From the NCBI GenBank assembly GCA_965205735.1, contig OZ242179.1, positions 2,542,001 to 2,606,000 of the forward strand: a DNA stretch of 64,000 nt. Reading direction: 5' to 3'. Made by a program: the position numbers and the translations under genes. Positions 17,932 to 26,975 of this stretch are shown here, piece after piece; the stretch's first letter is position 1, and each line of letters begins with the position of its first letter. The DNA is from VXNE01 sp965205735 (GTDB lineage Bacteria; Pseudomonadota; Gammaproteobacteria; Pseudomonadales; Azotimanducaceae). Below the pieces are notes generated by a model that saw only the letters and a list, made by a program, of their open reading frames with translations, was not told the origin of the DNA and ran no database searches.

Positions 17932-19449
17932 TTGAACATCATGATGCTGCTGGAGATGGCGGTGGCGGGATACGGAGACCGCGTCGCCTTCGTCGATGCC
18001 GATGCCCACCAATCGATCACCTACCAGGGCCTGTTCGATGCCGCCGCGAACGCCGCAAGCGATTTGCGCTCATCGCAGGCCGCGAGATTCGCGATCCTCG
18101 ACGTTTCGAACCTGGCAGTGCCGATCGGCCTGTTCGCGTCGAGCTGGGCCGGCATGCCGTATGTACCGATCAGCTACCGTTTGACCGACGACGAGATCGA
18201 CGGACTGGTCGAGCGGGTCAAGCCGGCATACCTGGTGACGGATGCCGACCACATCGAACATTTCCACACTGACTCAATCGTGCGTTGGCATTCTCGAAGC
18301 GAGTTCCTGGCCCTTGCCCGGAACGGGTCCGCCAACGGAGCCGAACCCTGGTCCATGGACGGCGATGAAACGGCGGCCCTGCTATTCACCAGCGGCACGA
18401 CGGGAGCGCCGAAGGCGGCGGTGCTGCGGCAGAAACATCTCGTCTCGTACATCCTCGGTTGCGTCGATTTCATGTCGGCGGACACTTCGGAGACCGCGCT
18501 GGTCTGTGTGCCGCCGTACCACGTCGCCGGAATCGCCGCCGTGTTGAGCTCCGTCTATTCCGGCCGCCGCGCCGTACAACTCGCCAACTTCACGCCCGAA
18601 GCCTGGATCGAACTGGCGCGCGCGGAGAAGGTCACCACCGCTTTCGTCGTTCCCACCATGTTGCGGCGCATCGTCGAAGCTCTCGAAGGCGAACATCACG
18701 CGCGCATGCCACATCTGCAATCGCTCTCCTACGGCGGCGGAAAAATGCCGCTGCCCGTCATCGAACGGGCGATGGCGCTGTTCCCGGACACCGACTTCAC
18801 CAACGCCTACGGTCTTACGGAAACCAGTTCGACCATCACGGTGCTCGGACCGGACGCGCATCGGCAGGCCGCGGTCAGCGAAAATCGGGCCGGTCGCCGC
18901 AGGCTAGCTTCCGTCGGCGTACCCTTGCCCGGCATCGAAATCGAAGTTCGCGACGAGCAGGGTCGCGCCCTCGGCACCCATGAGCACGGCGAAATTCACG
19001 TTCGGGGCGAACAGGTATCCGGCGAGTACGAAGGCATCGGCAGCCTGACGGACGACGAAGGCTGGTTCCCCACCCGGGACGGCGGTTTCCTCGACGATGA
19101 GGGCTACCTGTTCCTCGAGGGCCGCGCCGACGACGTCATCGTGCGCGGCGGCGAGAACATGTCGCCAGGCGAGATCGAAGACGTCATGATGACGCACGAC
19201 GCGGTGTCCGATGTTGCCATCGTCGGCCTACCGGACGAAGAGTGGGGGGAGGCCGTCGTCGGTGTCGTGGTGCTGAAGCAATCCGCGACGGTCGCGTCGC
19301 TGCAGCAATGGGTCAAGGATCGAATGCGATCTTCCCGCGTGCCCGAACGGCTGGAATTCTGGGACGAACTGCCCTACACCGAGACAGGCAAGTTGCTGCG
19401 GCGCGAGGTGCGTGCGCGTCTGACGGAGTCGTTGTCCGGCAGCGCTTGA
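17932..19449 (+). CDS. AMP-dependent acyl-CoA synthetase
   Basis: A 505-residue member of the ANL adenylating family that activates a carboxylic acid to its CoA thioester through an acyl-AMP. Motifs are LLFTSGTTGAPKAAV (P-loop), NAYGLTETSS, GWFPTRDGGFLDDEGYLFL with the adenosine-binding Asp, GRADDVIVRGGENMSP, and the C-terminal catalytic Lys in TETGKLLRREV. The TTG at 17932 has GGAGGGGAG 8 bases before it; ATG at 17941 is an alternative. Substrate is unknown. Parts of its 3' end recur at 42712-43210 and 48292-48569, so this complete copy marks the left edge of the 30-kb accessory region. Confidence 0.92.
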   Translation: MNIMMLLEMAVAGYGDRVAFVDADAHQSITYQGLFDAAANAASDLRSSQAARFAILDVSNLAVPIGLFASSWAGMPYVPISYRLTDDEIDGLVERVKPAYLVTDADHIEHFHTDSIVRWHSRSEFLALARNGSANGAEPWSMDGDETAALLFTSGTTGAPKAAVLRQKHLVSYILGCVDFMSADTSETALVCVPPYHVAGIAAVLSSVYSGRRAVQLANFTPEAWIELARAEKVTTAFVVPTMLRRIVEALEGEHHARMPHLQSLSYGGGKMPLPVIERAMALFPDTDFTNAYGLTETSSTITVLGPDAHRQAAVSENRAGRRRLASVGVPLPGIEIEVRDEQGRALGTHEHGEIHVRGEQVSGEYEGIGSLTDDEGWFPTRDGGFLDDEGYLFLEGRADDVIVRGGENMSPGEIEDVMMTHDAVSDVAIVGLPDEEWGEAVVGVVVLKQSATVASLQQWVKDRMRSSRVPERLEFWDELPYTETGKLLRREVRARLTESLSGSA

Positions 19450-19558
19450 GCCCTCGCTACGGCTTGGCATGCTCGCCCGGCATCGCTCTGGGTCAGGTAG
19501 ACGCGAAACGCACCGGTTGCGACACTCGCGGAGAACCGACCCGATGAGGAACCGGCCG

Positions 19559-19798
19559 CATCCACCTGCCTGCCGACTACGGTCTGTCCGAAGATGCGCC
19601 TCTGCTGGCCTGGTCTGTGGTGGACGCGCTGCTGGCGCACACCCGGCCAGTCAAGAGACAATGCTGTCATGGACCAGTCAGGGGAAATGATGGCGAATCG
19701 AGGACCGCTACGCCTGCCCGCTGCCCGGAGCTGAAGCGCGACGTGGAAGCGTTCAGCGCCAAGGTCGAGGGGCACCTCGCCCGCATGGGGCCGACGCC
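19559..19798 (+). pseudogene. Fused fragments of PPOX-like gene and hsdM tail (copy A)
   Basis: Bases 19559-19625 encode HLPADYGLSEDAPLLAWSVV, matching the start of the PPOX-like proteins at 20687 and 48670. After about 60 unrelated bases, 19690-19798 encode RIEDRYACPLP and, after a frameshift, ELKRDVEAFSAKVEGHLARM, matching the last 30 residues of the hsdM tail at 21700-21799. Both genes are reduced to scraps here. The fragment ends overlapping the DUF1016 start by ATGA, the same junction as in copy B, so this is a decayed copy of the same module. The preceding stretch 19450-19558 shows nothing else. Confidence 0.65.
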
Positions 19799-20510
19799 AT
19801 GAGTCGCGAAATTAACTTCGAGCGGCTCGTCACGCTGTGCCAGCAGGCCCACGAAGAGACCCGGAGCTCGGCCGCACGCGCCGCCGACCGCTCTCTGGTC
19901 GTACGAAACTGGCTGTTCGGATGGTACATCGTCGAATACGAGCAGCAGGGGGCTGATCGTGCGGAATACGGCGCCCAGACCTTGATGACATTGTCAGCGG
20001 CTCTGAAGGCCAAGATTGGGCGCGGGTTCTCTGTGGATGCTCTGGAGAGGATGCGACGGTTCTATCTGCTATTCGACCACGTCCTCTCCGAGGCGCCGGC
20101 GGGCGAGAAATCCGCAACACCGTCTCGGATTTCCGGCGACTCGGCAATTGCCGGGACACTGTCGCGGATTTCACCACTGCCCGCGGAGAGAATTTCGCAC
20201 ACACTGATCACAAAGTTGGCGCGGCACTTCCCTCTCGGCTGGTCCCAGTATGCCGTCCTTCTCTCCCTTGACGACGCCGATGCACGCCGCTTCTACGAGA
20301 TCGAGGCCGCTGACAACGGCTGGAGCGTCCGCGAACTCAAGCGCCACCTCGCCAGTTCCCTGTACGAGCGGCTCGCGCTCAGCCGTGACAAGGAGGAAGT
20401 CCGTCGGCTTGCCATTGAGGCTCTACCTGCCGTCGAAACAGCAATTCGCCGCCCAGATCGAAAGCGTGCGACAGGAACTCGAAGGAGGCGAAGGTGGGAG
20501 CGATGAGTGA
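19799..20510 (+). pseudogene. DUF1016 (YhcG-type PDDEXK nuclease) copy A with internal deletion
   Basis: The N-terminal DUF1016 domain is well preserved: FERLVTLCQQAHEETRSSAA, VVRNWLFGWYIVEYEQQGAD, then FPLGWSQYAVLLSLDDADAR and FYEIEAADNGWSVRELKRHL. At about 20412-20424 the sequence jumps from DKEEVRRLA to LYLPSKQQFAAQIESV in another frame. Compared with copy B (21796-22935) about 145 residues, including the whole PD-(D/E)XK nuclease core, are missing. It cannot be an active nuclease. Its last bases overlap an hsdS start fragment. Confidence 0.8.
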
Positions 20511-20631
20511 AGCGCAGGCAAGAATCGATGACTCCGTGACGGCGGATGTCCCCAAGGCGGGCGGCGTGCCACCACGGCATAGGCGCACCGACTCGGGGCT
20601 GATTCCAGAGCAAGGCCGGTGTGTCCAATAG
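20503..20631 (+). pseudogene. hsdS N-terminal fragment (copy A)
   Basis: A 42-codon frame, starting ATG inside the end of DUF1016 copy A, encodes ADVPKAGGVPPRHRRTDSGL and IPE before running into unrelated sequence and TAG. The GY/R-K/R-R-T-..-G-.-IPE pattern is how type I specificity subunits begin; the intact counterpart is GYKRTEEGVIPEDWK in the copy at 23028. It shows that copy A once continued into hsdS. Confidence 0.55.
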
Positions 20632-20686
20632 CCGCCCCTTACCCAACCAGCGCCGTTCGCTGAGAACCCAAGCGAAAAGGAGCCGC

Positions 20687-21799
20687 ATGACCGAGCCCAT
20701 TGCCAGTCGCGTCCGTCTGCCCGCCGACTACGGATTGTCAGAAGATTCTCCTCTGTTAGCCTGGTCTATCGTAGACCAACGCCTCGCCGCCGCCCTCCAA
20801 TACTGGATTACTACCGCCGATGCAGCCGGGACGCCCATCGCCCGTCCAATAGACGGCATGTGGCTAGACACCTCACTCTACTTCTCGAGCCATCCCCATG
20901 TCCGCTGGCGGCGAAACCTGAAAGCAAATCCGCGGGCCTGCGTCACCCTGGAGGATGCCGAGTGTCCGGTCATCCTGGAAGGCTTGGTGACCCAGACCAC
21001 GCCCAACGACGCGCTGGCCGAGACTCTCGCGGAACAAGCCAACGCCAAGTACGACTGGTCAAATCAGACCGCCGACGCATATCGGGTTGTGATCTGCGTG
21101 TTCACACCAAGCGTGGACGACGGATGGTTCGACGCCGCCCAACCGCGCGGGATCGTCGAGGACCGCGAGCGCAAGCTCAAGGAAACGCCTGATCTCATCG
21201 TGGAGCGCCGGAAGTACAAGCTCGACCTGATCCCTCCCGCGCTCGTCGTCGCCCGCTGCTTCGCGGCCGATCAGAACACTATCGAGACCTTGCAGGTCAA
21301 GCGGGACACTGCCGCCCGCGAGCTCGAGGAGTTCGTCGAGGAGCGCACCGGCGAGGAAGGTCTGCTCGAAGACGCGGTCAACGACAAGGGCAGGCTCACT
21401 AGGCCAACTGTGACCGCAAGGCTCAAGGCCATCCGCGTCGATCCCGACAGCGACGATGAACGCGAGGCGCTCCAGCGCTGCGTAGTCCTGATCGAGGCCG
21501 AGTCCAAGGCGTCCAAGGCGGTCAAAGAGGCCCAGGCCGCCCTCGATGGGCAGGTGCTGACCCGCTACGCGACGCTCAGCGAAGGCGAGATCAAGAGTCT
21601 CGTCGTGGAGGACAAATGGCTCGCGAACATCCGCGACGCCATCGAGGCTAAAGTGCAGCGCCTGACCCAGCGCCTCGCGGACCGCATCCAAGAGATCGAC
21701 GAGCGCTACGCCCGGCCGCTGCCGGAACTGGAGCGAGACGTGGAGGCGTTCAGCGCCAACGTCGAGCGGCACCTCGCCCGCATGGGACTGACGCAATGA
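20687..21799 (+). pseudogene. hsdM: Chimeric frame: PPOX-like domain fused to C-terminal part of HsdM
   Basis: A single open frame of 370 codons with a good ribosome site (AAAAGGAG). Residues 1-141 match the pyridoxamine 5'-phosphate oxidase-like protein at 48670-49560, up to VFTPS. From residue 142 on (VDDGWFDAAQPRGIVEDRER) it is the C-terminal third of a type I methyltransferase: LDLIPPALVVARCFA, the ELEEFVEERTGEEGLLEDAVND segment, and a coiled coil to RHLARMG. The SAM-binding catalytic domain of HsdM is entirely lost, so no methylation activity is expected. The junction lies near base 21108. The TGA overlaps the start of DUF1016 copy B. The frame is open, so a fusion protein could be made. 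Confidence 0.75.
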
Positions 21800-22935
21800 G
21801 CCAGGAATTCGACTTCGAACGGCTCGTCGAGCTGTGTCAGCGAACCCACGAAGAAACCCGACGCTCGGCGGCGCGCGCCATTGACCGCTCACTCGTAGTG
21901 AGAAACTGGCTGTTCGGCTGGTATCTCGTGGAGTACGAACAGCATGGCGCGGACCGAGCGGAATACGGGGCGGCGCTGATCAGCAGACTGGCGGCCAAAC
22001 TGGCGATACGAGGCTGCTCCAGCCGGAGCCTGGCGTTATCGTGCAAGTTCTACAGGCTTTACCCGGAGATTTTGCAGACAGTGTCTGCAAAATCGACAAC
22101 GGCATCTCAAGACGAAACCCCGTCATGGGGTTTCCCCATCCCGCGGGGCGGATCGTTGCCCGCCGCGTAGAATTGGCAGACAGTGTCTGCAAATTTGGCA
22201 AAGCGATTCCCCCTCGGCTGGTCCCACTACTCCACCCTCTTCTCCATTGACGACGCGGATGCACGCCGCTTCTACGAGATCGAGGCCGCCGACAACGGTT
22301 GGAGCGTTCGCGAACTCAAGCGCCAGCTCGACAGTTCCCTGTACGAGCGGCTCGCGCTCAGCCGCGACAAGGGAGAGATCCGCCGTCTTTCCCGCGAGGG
22401 ACAGGTAGTCGAGAAGGCATCGGACCTGATCAAGGATCCGCTCGTGCTGGAGTTCTTGGGCCTGGAGGAAAGGCCCGCCTACTCCGAGATCGAATTGGAG
22501 ACCGCGATCATCGACCGGCTCCAGCAATTTCTGCTGGAACTGGGCAAGGGATTTCTGTTCGAGGCGAGGCAGAAGCGTTTCAGCTTCGACAACCGCCACT
22601 TCTTCGTCGACCTCGTGTTCTACAACCGCCTGCTGCGCTGCTACGTGCTGATCGACCTTAAGCGCGGTGAAATGGCCCATCAGGATCTCGGCCAGATGCA
22701 GATGTACGTGAACTACTTCGATCGCCACGTGAAAACCGACGACGAGCTCCCGACCGTCGGCATTCTGCTGTGCGACCGCAAAAGCGACGCCTTGGTCGAA
22801 CTCACGCTGCCCGAAGACGCCAACATCTACGCCTCAAGGTACCAGCTCTACCTACCATCGAAACAGCAACTCGCCGCCCAGATAGAAAGCGTGAGACGCG
22901 ACCTTGAGCACCGGGAAGGCCGCATCGATGGGTGA
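21796..22935 (+). pseudogene. DUF1016 (YhcG-type) nuclease copy B split by an in-frame TAG
   Basis: A full-length DUF1016 protein in one frame, interrupted by TAG at 22168-22170. The N-terminal part has FERLVELCQRTHEETRRSAA and VVRNWLFGWYLVEYEQHGAD. After the stop, the DNA-binding part (FPLGWSHYSTLFSIDDADAR) and the PD-(D/E)XK core follow: FLFEARQKRFSFDNRHFFVD and LVFYNRLLRCYVLIDLKRGE, ending PSKQQLAAQIESVRRDLEH. The stop lies in the hypervariable linker, beside repeats encoding QTVSA. Such genes are frequent inside type I restriction loci, between hsdM and hsdS as here. The start overlaps the hsdM tail by ATGA. Restart downstream of TAG is possible at 22183, but the product would lack the N-domain. 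Confidence 0.8.
22070..22200 (+). repeat. Paired palindromic repeats in the DUF1016 linker
   Basis: A perfect inverted repeat TTTTGCAGACA, one base, TGTCTGCAAAA lies at about 22070-22092, and its core GCAGACAGTGTCTGCAAA recurs at about 22174-22191, flanking the TAG. Both copies encode QTVSA(K/N). Linkers with repeated QTVSA-like peptides are usual in this family, so the repeat is probably part of the gene and not a mobile element. Confidence 0.55.
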
Positions 22936-23027
22936 GGCATGGGCAACGATAGATGCTCGAATAGTGCATGCCGCCCGCGAGCCGAACAGTCGGGAAGTCG
23001 ATGACAGTGAACAGCGGGTAAGGAACA

Positions 23028-24357
23028 ATGGATAGAGTCATTGGAGCTGGACGAAGCGCACTATCTAAGCACGTGGCAGTGGGTTACAAGCGGACTGAAG
23101 AGGGGGTGATTCCGGAAGACTGGAAGTGTGGTCGGCTCGGCGATCTAACTACGCGCGTTGGCAGCGGCATCACTCCCTCCGGCGGAGAGCGTGTTTATGT
23201 GACGGAAGGGCGTCCATTTCTTCGCAGTCAAAACGTAGGTTGGGGGCAACTAGACTTAGCTGACCTCGCGTTTATCACGGACGAACTACATGCATCGTTT
23301 GCGACGAGCGAGATTCAAGAAGGCGATGTGCTGCTAAACATCACGGGTGCATCAATCGGACGCAGCGCAGTGGCAGAAATCACTGTTGCTCACGGAAATG
23401 TGAATCAGCATGTCTGTGAAATACGTACAGACCCGAAGAGACTCGATCCTCAATTCCTTAACAGCTATTTGCTCTCTGCGGCAGGGCAAAGGCAGATTGG
23501 AGGTTACCAAGCAGGAGGTAACCGACAAGGTCTCAACTACGGTCAGATTCGCTCGTTTCTGATCCCCCAACCTACCCTCTCCGAACAACGCGCCATCGCC
23601 GAGGCGCTGTCGGATATCGACAGGCTACTCGGATCGCTGGACGCGCTGAATCGGCAAGAAAACGGCCATCAAGCAGGCAGCCTTACAGCAACTCCTCAGC
23701 GGAAAGACCCTACTACCCGGTTTCAACGAGAGGTGGAAGGCACAACGCCTTTGCGATCTTGGCGTGTTCTCCAAGGGAAACGGGATCAGCCGCGATGACT
23801 TGTCTGTCGAGGGCCTTGCATGTGTTCGCTACGGTGAGCTTTACACGTCGTATTCGAACTACATCGTTGCGCCTGTGTCGCGAGTCCGGCCGGACGTAGC
23901 GGAAGCGGCTCTTCCCATCAAGGTTGGCGACCTCCTATTCGCGAGTTCGGGCGAAACTGCAGACGAAATCGGCCGGTGCGCCGCCTACCTCGGCGAAGAA
24001 CCAGCCTTTGCTGGCGGAGACATCATAGTGTTGACGCCGGTCGGTCATGACTCCTTGTACCTCGGTCACTTGATGAACCACTCGGCCGTGACGGCACAAA
24101 AAGCCCGTCTGGCTCAGGGGGACGCAGTCGTTCACATCAGCGCTCGGAACCTGGGGCAGGTTAAGGTCACTCTTCCAGCCTTGGACGAACAACGCACCAT
24201 TGCCACCATTCTCGCAGAGATGGACGCCGAGATTGCCGCGTTGGAACAGCGCCGCGACAAGACGCGTCACATCAGGAGCGGAATGATCCAGCAACTTCTC
24301 ACCGGCCGAGTGCGGCTCGTTGACCTGCCGCTATGTGGGGCGGAAAAGCGACCGTGA
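23028..24357 (+). pseudogene. hsdS: Type I restriction specificity subunit, frameshifted
   Basis: Two target-recognition domains are visible. The first (23080-23640) begins GYKRTEEGVIPEDWKCGRLG and holds GDVLLNITGASIGRSAVAE and NVNQHVCEI, ending with the conserved LSEQRAIAEALSDIDRLLGS. The second (23690-24300) contains VGDLLFASSGETADEIGRCA and ends LDEQRTIATILAEMDAEIAA followed by RSGMIQQLLTGRVRLV. Between them the frame changes near base 23655, where LDALNRQ should continue as KKTAIKQAALQQLLSGKTLL. One base too many in CTGAATCGG explains it. Without correction only the first half is made. It follows DUF1016 by 92 bases. Confidence 0.8.
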
Positions 24358-24365
24358 GGGAACAA

Positions 24366-25093
24366 ATGCGCAGCGCCGTGAGTAGCGTCGGCGATCGGGA
24401 AATGCGCACACAGCACCGCGTAATCGCCTTCTTCCGGGACGCACTCGGCTACCGCCACCTTGGCGATTGGAAGGATCGTTCCCACAACTCCAACGTCGAG
24501 CGAAAGATCCTCCACGGCTGGCTCCAGCGCAACGGCCACGGCAACAGAGTCATCGGCAGAGTCTTGGACCAGCTCGGAAAGGCAGCCGCAGTGGGCGGCG
24601 GCAAGACCCTTTACGACGCCAACCGAGACGTTTACGGCCTGCTGCGCTACGGCGTGAAGGTGCAGCCGGAGCTCGGAGAGCACACTGAGACAATCTGGCT
24701 AGTCGACTGGGACCGCACGCCAACGACTTTGCCCTTGCTAAAGAGGTAACCGTCGCCGGGCCGAACGTCAAGCGTCCCGACCTCGTGCTGTACGTCAATG
24801 GCATCGCGCTTGGGGTGTTGGAACTCAAGCGCTCCACCGTGTCCGTGGCCGAGGGCATCCGCCAGAACCTCGACAACCAGAAGCCCGAGTTCATCCGCCC
24901 GTTCTTCACTACCGTGCAACTCGCGATGGCGGGCAACGAGACCGAGGGGCTGCGCTACGGCGTGATCGAGACGCCCGAGAAGTACTGGCTGCGCTGGAAG
25001 GAGGCCGATGCCCACCCGGATGCAGGCGACAACCCGCTACTTCGGGAACTCGGCCAGTTGTGCGGGAAGGAACGACTGCTTGAGATTGTGCAT
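24366..25093 (+). pseudogene. hsdR: Type I restriction endonuclease HsdR, 5' part (frameshifted, cut by insertion)
   Basis: The first 240 residues of HsdR: MRTQHRVIAFFRDALGYRHL, YDANRDVYGLLRYGVKVQPE, then RPDLVLYVNGIALGVLELKR and EGIRQNLDNQKPEFIRPFF. The second block holds the nuclease-domain motif with the Glu and Lys of LELKR. A frameshift near 24715 separates the two: the first frame ends TPTTLPLLKR at a stop, whereas the other frame gives ANDFALAKEVTVAGPNVKRP. The protein breaks off after RLLEIVH at 25093 and resumes as DFMVFDAG after 39522. The gene therefore carries at least one frameshift and a 14.4-kb insertion in this half. Confidence 0.85.
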
Positions 25094-25236
25094 ATCGCAA
25101 TCATAGTGTCTGAAGAAGTTGCGGCTGGGTTCTCAAGGTCGTTTATATGTAAGATAAATAATTGATTTATTTATTTTTATGCTAAATTCGAGACGATCAG
25201 AGTCGAGACTGAACCGGCTTGGGACGCAAGCCATGT

Positions 25237-25257
25237 GTTGTAATAAATTGTTGTAAT
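25237..25257 (+). repeat. Paired GTTGTAAT repeats at the left end of the element
   Basis: GTTGTAAT occurs at 25237-25244 and 25250-25257, 13 bases apart, in an A+T-rich leader just before the integrase. The same pair occurs at the right end (39386-39404) in the same orientation. These are candidate arm-type binding sites of the integrase. Confidence 0.45.
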
Positions 25258-25314
25258 GAATGGTGCGAACGCATAGAATTGTGGTCGCGTTGAACGATAT
25301 AGGAGAAGACGTTG

Positions 25315-26451
25315 ATGCTCAACGCGAAGGCCATCCCGAACCTGCCCGCCGGACGACACGCGGACGGCCGGGGACTCTACCTCCTGGTGCAGAAGCGCGG
25401 CTCGCGGTCGTGGACCCAGGTGGTTCGCGTCGGGGGCAGGCGCCTCGACCTCGGGCTCGGCGCGTATCCCGAGGTGTCCCTGAAGGAGGCGCGCCGCGTC
25501 GCGACGAACAACCGGGCGCTCGCAAAGGGGGGATTCGACCCGCGGCACGCCGAAGGGGATGGCCTGACGTTCGCGAAGGCCAACGACGAATATCTGCGGT
25601 GGAAGCGATTCCCGGAGCCGATGGCCGGGAATCGCCTGTCGAACCAGCGCTACAAGTGGAACTACACGATGCGCAAGCACGTGCTGCCGCGCATCGGCAA
25701 TGTGCCGGTGGCGGACGTGACCACGCGGCAGGCGGCCGCCATCGCGTCGGCCATGATCGATACTCCTTCGGCGGCGAAGTTCGCGCTGTCGTGCATAGAG
25801 CGCGTGTGCCAGTGGGCGATCGACAGCGGGCACCGGGAGAAGGCGAACCCCGCGAGCGGGCCGAAGCGGCAGATCAATGTGCCGCCGCCCACGCATGCGG
25901 CGTTCCTGCCCGTCCAGGAGGTCGCGGGGGCGCTTGGCAAAATCGACGCGTCGAACTGCTCCGACGCGGTCAAGCTGGCGATCAGGTTCACGGCGCTGAC
26001 CGCCAAGCGGCTGTGCGAGGTTCGCCGGGCGACCTGGGACGAGATTGACTTGAAGGGGAGTACGTGGACGATTCCGGGGCGCGCCGACGCTAAAATTAAA
26101 GAGGACCATGTCGTGCCGCTGTCGGGCGCGGCGATGCATGTGCTGCGACGCGCTCTCGAACTGCCGCGGTCGCACAGCGTGGTCTTCCCGAACCTTCGCT
26201 CGTCCGACGGGGTCATTCCCGACTCGACGATCCGGCGGATGATGCGGCGGGCGGGGATCGCGGCGTCGCCGCACGGTTTCCGGTCGACGTTTCGCACCTG
26301 GGCGCAGGAGCGCGGCGAGAACTGGGAAGCATCGGAAATCAGCCTGAGCCATAGGGTGGGGGGCTCGGTCGCCATGAGCTACGCGCGGTCGGACATGATC
26401 GAAATGCGGCGCGGGCTCATGAAGCGGTACGGGGCGGCGCTCGGCCTTTAG
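25315..26451 (+). CDS. Tyrosine-type site-specific integrase (P4-like, DUF4102 arm-binding domain)
   Basis: A 378-residue integrase. Residues 1-80 form the arm-binding domain (LNAKAIPNLPAGRHADGRGL, YLLVQKRGSRSWTQVVRVGG, LGLGAYPEVSLKEAR), residues 90-190 the core-binding domain, and the rest the catalytic domain. Catalytic residues seen are the first Arg in TAKRLCEVRRATWDE, Lys in the DAKIKEDHVVPLS turn, HGFRSTFRTWA (HxxR), LSHRVGG (His) and the Tyr of SYARSDM. ATG at 25315 with AGGAGAAG 6 bases upstream; a TTG lies one codon earlier. It is intact and faces into the element from its left end, as expected for the element's own recombinase. P4-type integrases usually act at tRNA genes, so a site inside hsdR would be unusual. 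Confidence 0.9.
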   Translation: MLNAKAIPNLPAGRHADGRGLYLLVQKRGSRSWTQVVRVGGRRLDLGLGAYPEVSLKEARRVATNNRALAKGGFDPRHAEGDGLTFAKANDEYLRWKRFPEPMAGNRLSNQRYKWNYTMRKHVLPRIGNVPVADVTTRQAAAIASAMIDTPSAAKFALSCIERVCQWAIDSGHREKANPASGPKRQINVPPPTHAAFLPVQEVAGALGKIDASNCSDAVKLAIRFTALTAKRLCEVRRATWDEIDLKGSTWTIPGRADAKIKEDHVVPLSGAAMHVLRRALELPRSHSVVFPNLRSSDGVIPDSTIRRMMRRAGIAASPHGFRSTFRTWAQERGENWEASEISLSHRVGGSVAMSYARSDMIEMRRGLMKRYGAALGL

Positions 26452-26689
26452 GTGGCAGATGGGTTACGCAGTCTGTCTGGCTTTAGCTCGTCGTGTGACG
26501 GACGTTCGGGAAACAGGACCCCAGATGGCGATTTCCGGTCCGCCACGGTCGCCACCCGCCTCGCGTCAGAGTCTCCAATCGATTGGAAGCTGCCCACCGG
26601 GGACCCGGTTCCGCGAAGCGGGGTCGCTGCGAATTCATCGGCCGCACCCGGTGCCCGTGCCGCGCGGCAAACCGGCCCTAGTGGTTCGC

Positions 26690-26863
26690 GCTGCCTACGC
26701 CTCCATCGGCACCACTCGGCCTCTCGGCAGCAACGCCAAGTACGACTGCAGCCCGGCCCGACGCAGTTTTTATTGCGCTCCACCACCGTCCCGTGTCGTC
26801 CATCGCCGTGAGGTGGAACACCTGCTTCGCCAGATCGATCCCGACCCGTGTTGTGTTCGTCAT
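26690..26863 (-). pseudogene. IS110-family transposase N-terminal remnant
   Basis: On the minus strand from the ATG at 26863 the frame reads TNTTRVGIDLAKQVFHLTAM and DDTGR, the start of IS110 transposases with the first catalytic Asp in GIDLAK. Further on, pieces in other frames (LQSYLALLPRGRVVPMEA, with GSANH) still resemble the family, showing frameshifts. The rest of the transposase is gone. The flanking bases 26452-26689 and 26864-26975 hold no gene I can recognise. Confidence 0.65.
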
Positions 26864-26975
26864 TCGCTCCGCTCCGTTGTTCAAGAACCCCGTCATTCTG
26901 GCCCTGGAGGCCGCTCGGAATGAAGCGGGGCGGAGCATTCCATTGGGGCCCTATCTCAAGATCTCTCTCGATCTT

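Noticed and set aside
22168..22170. TAG in DUF1016 copy B as a pyrrolysine codon.
   Set aside because: It lies in a non-conserved linker, the family is not known to use pyrrolysine, and neighbouring genes are full of inactivating mutations.
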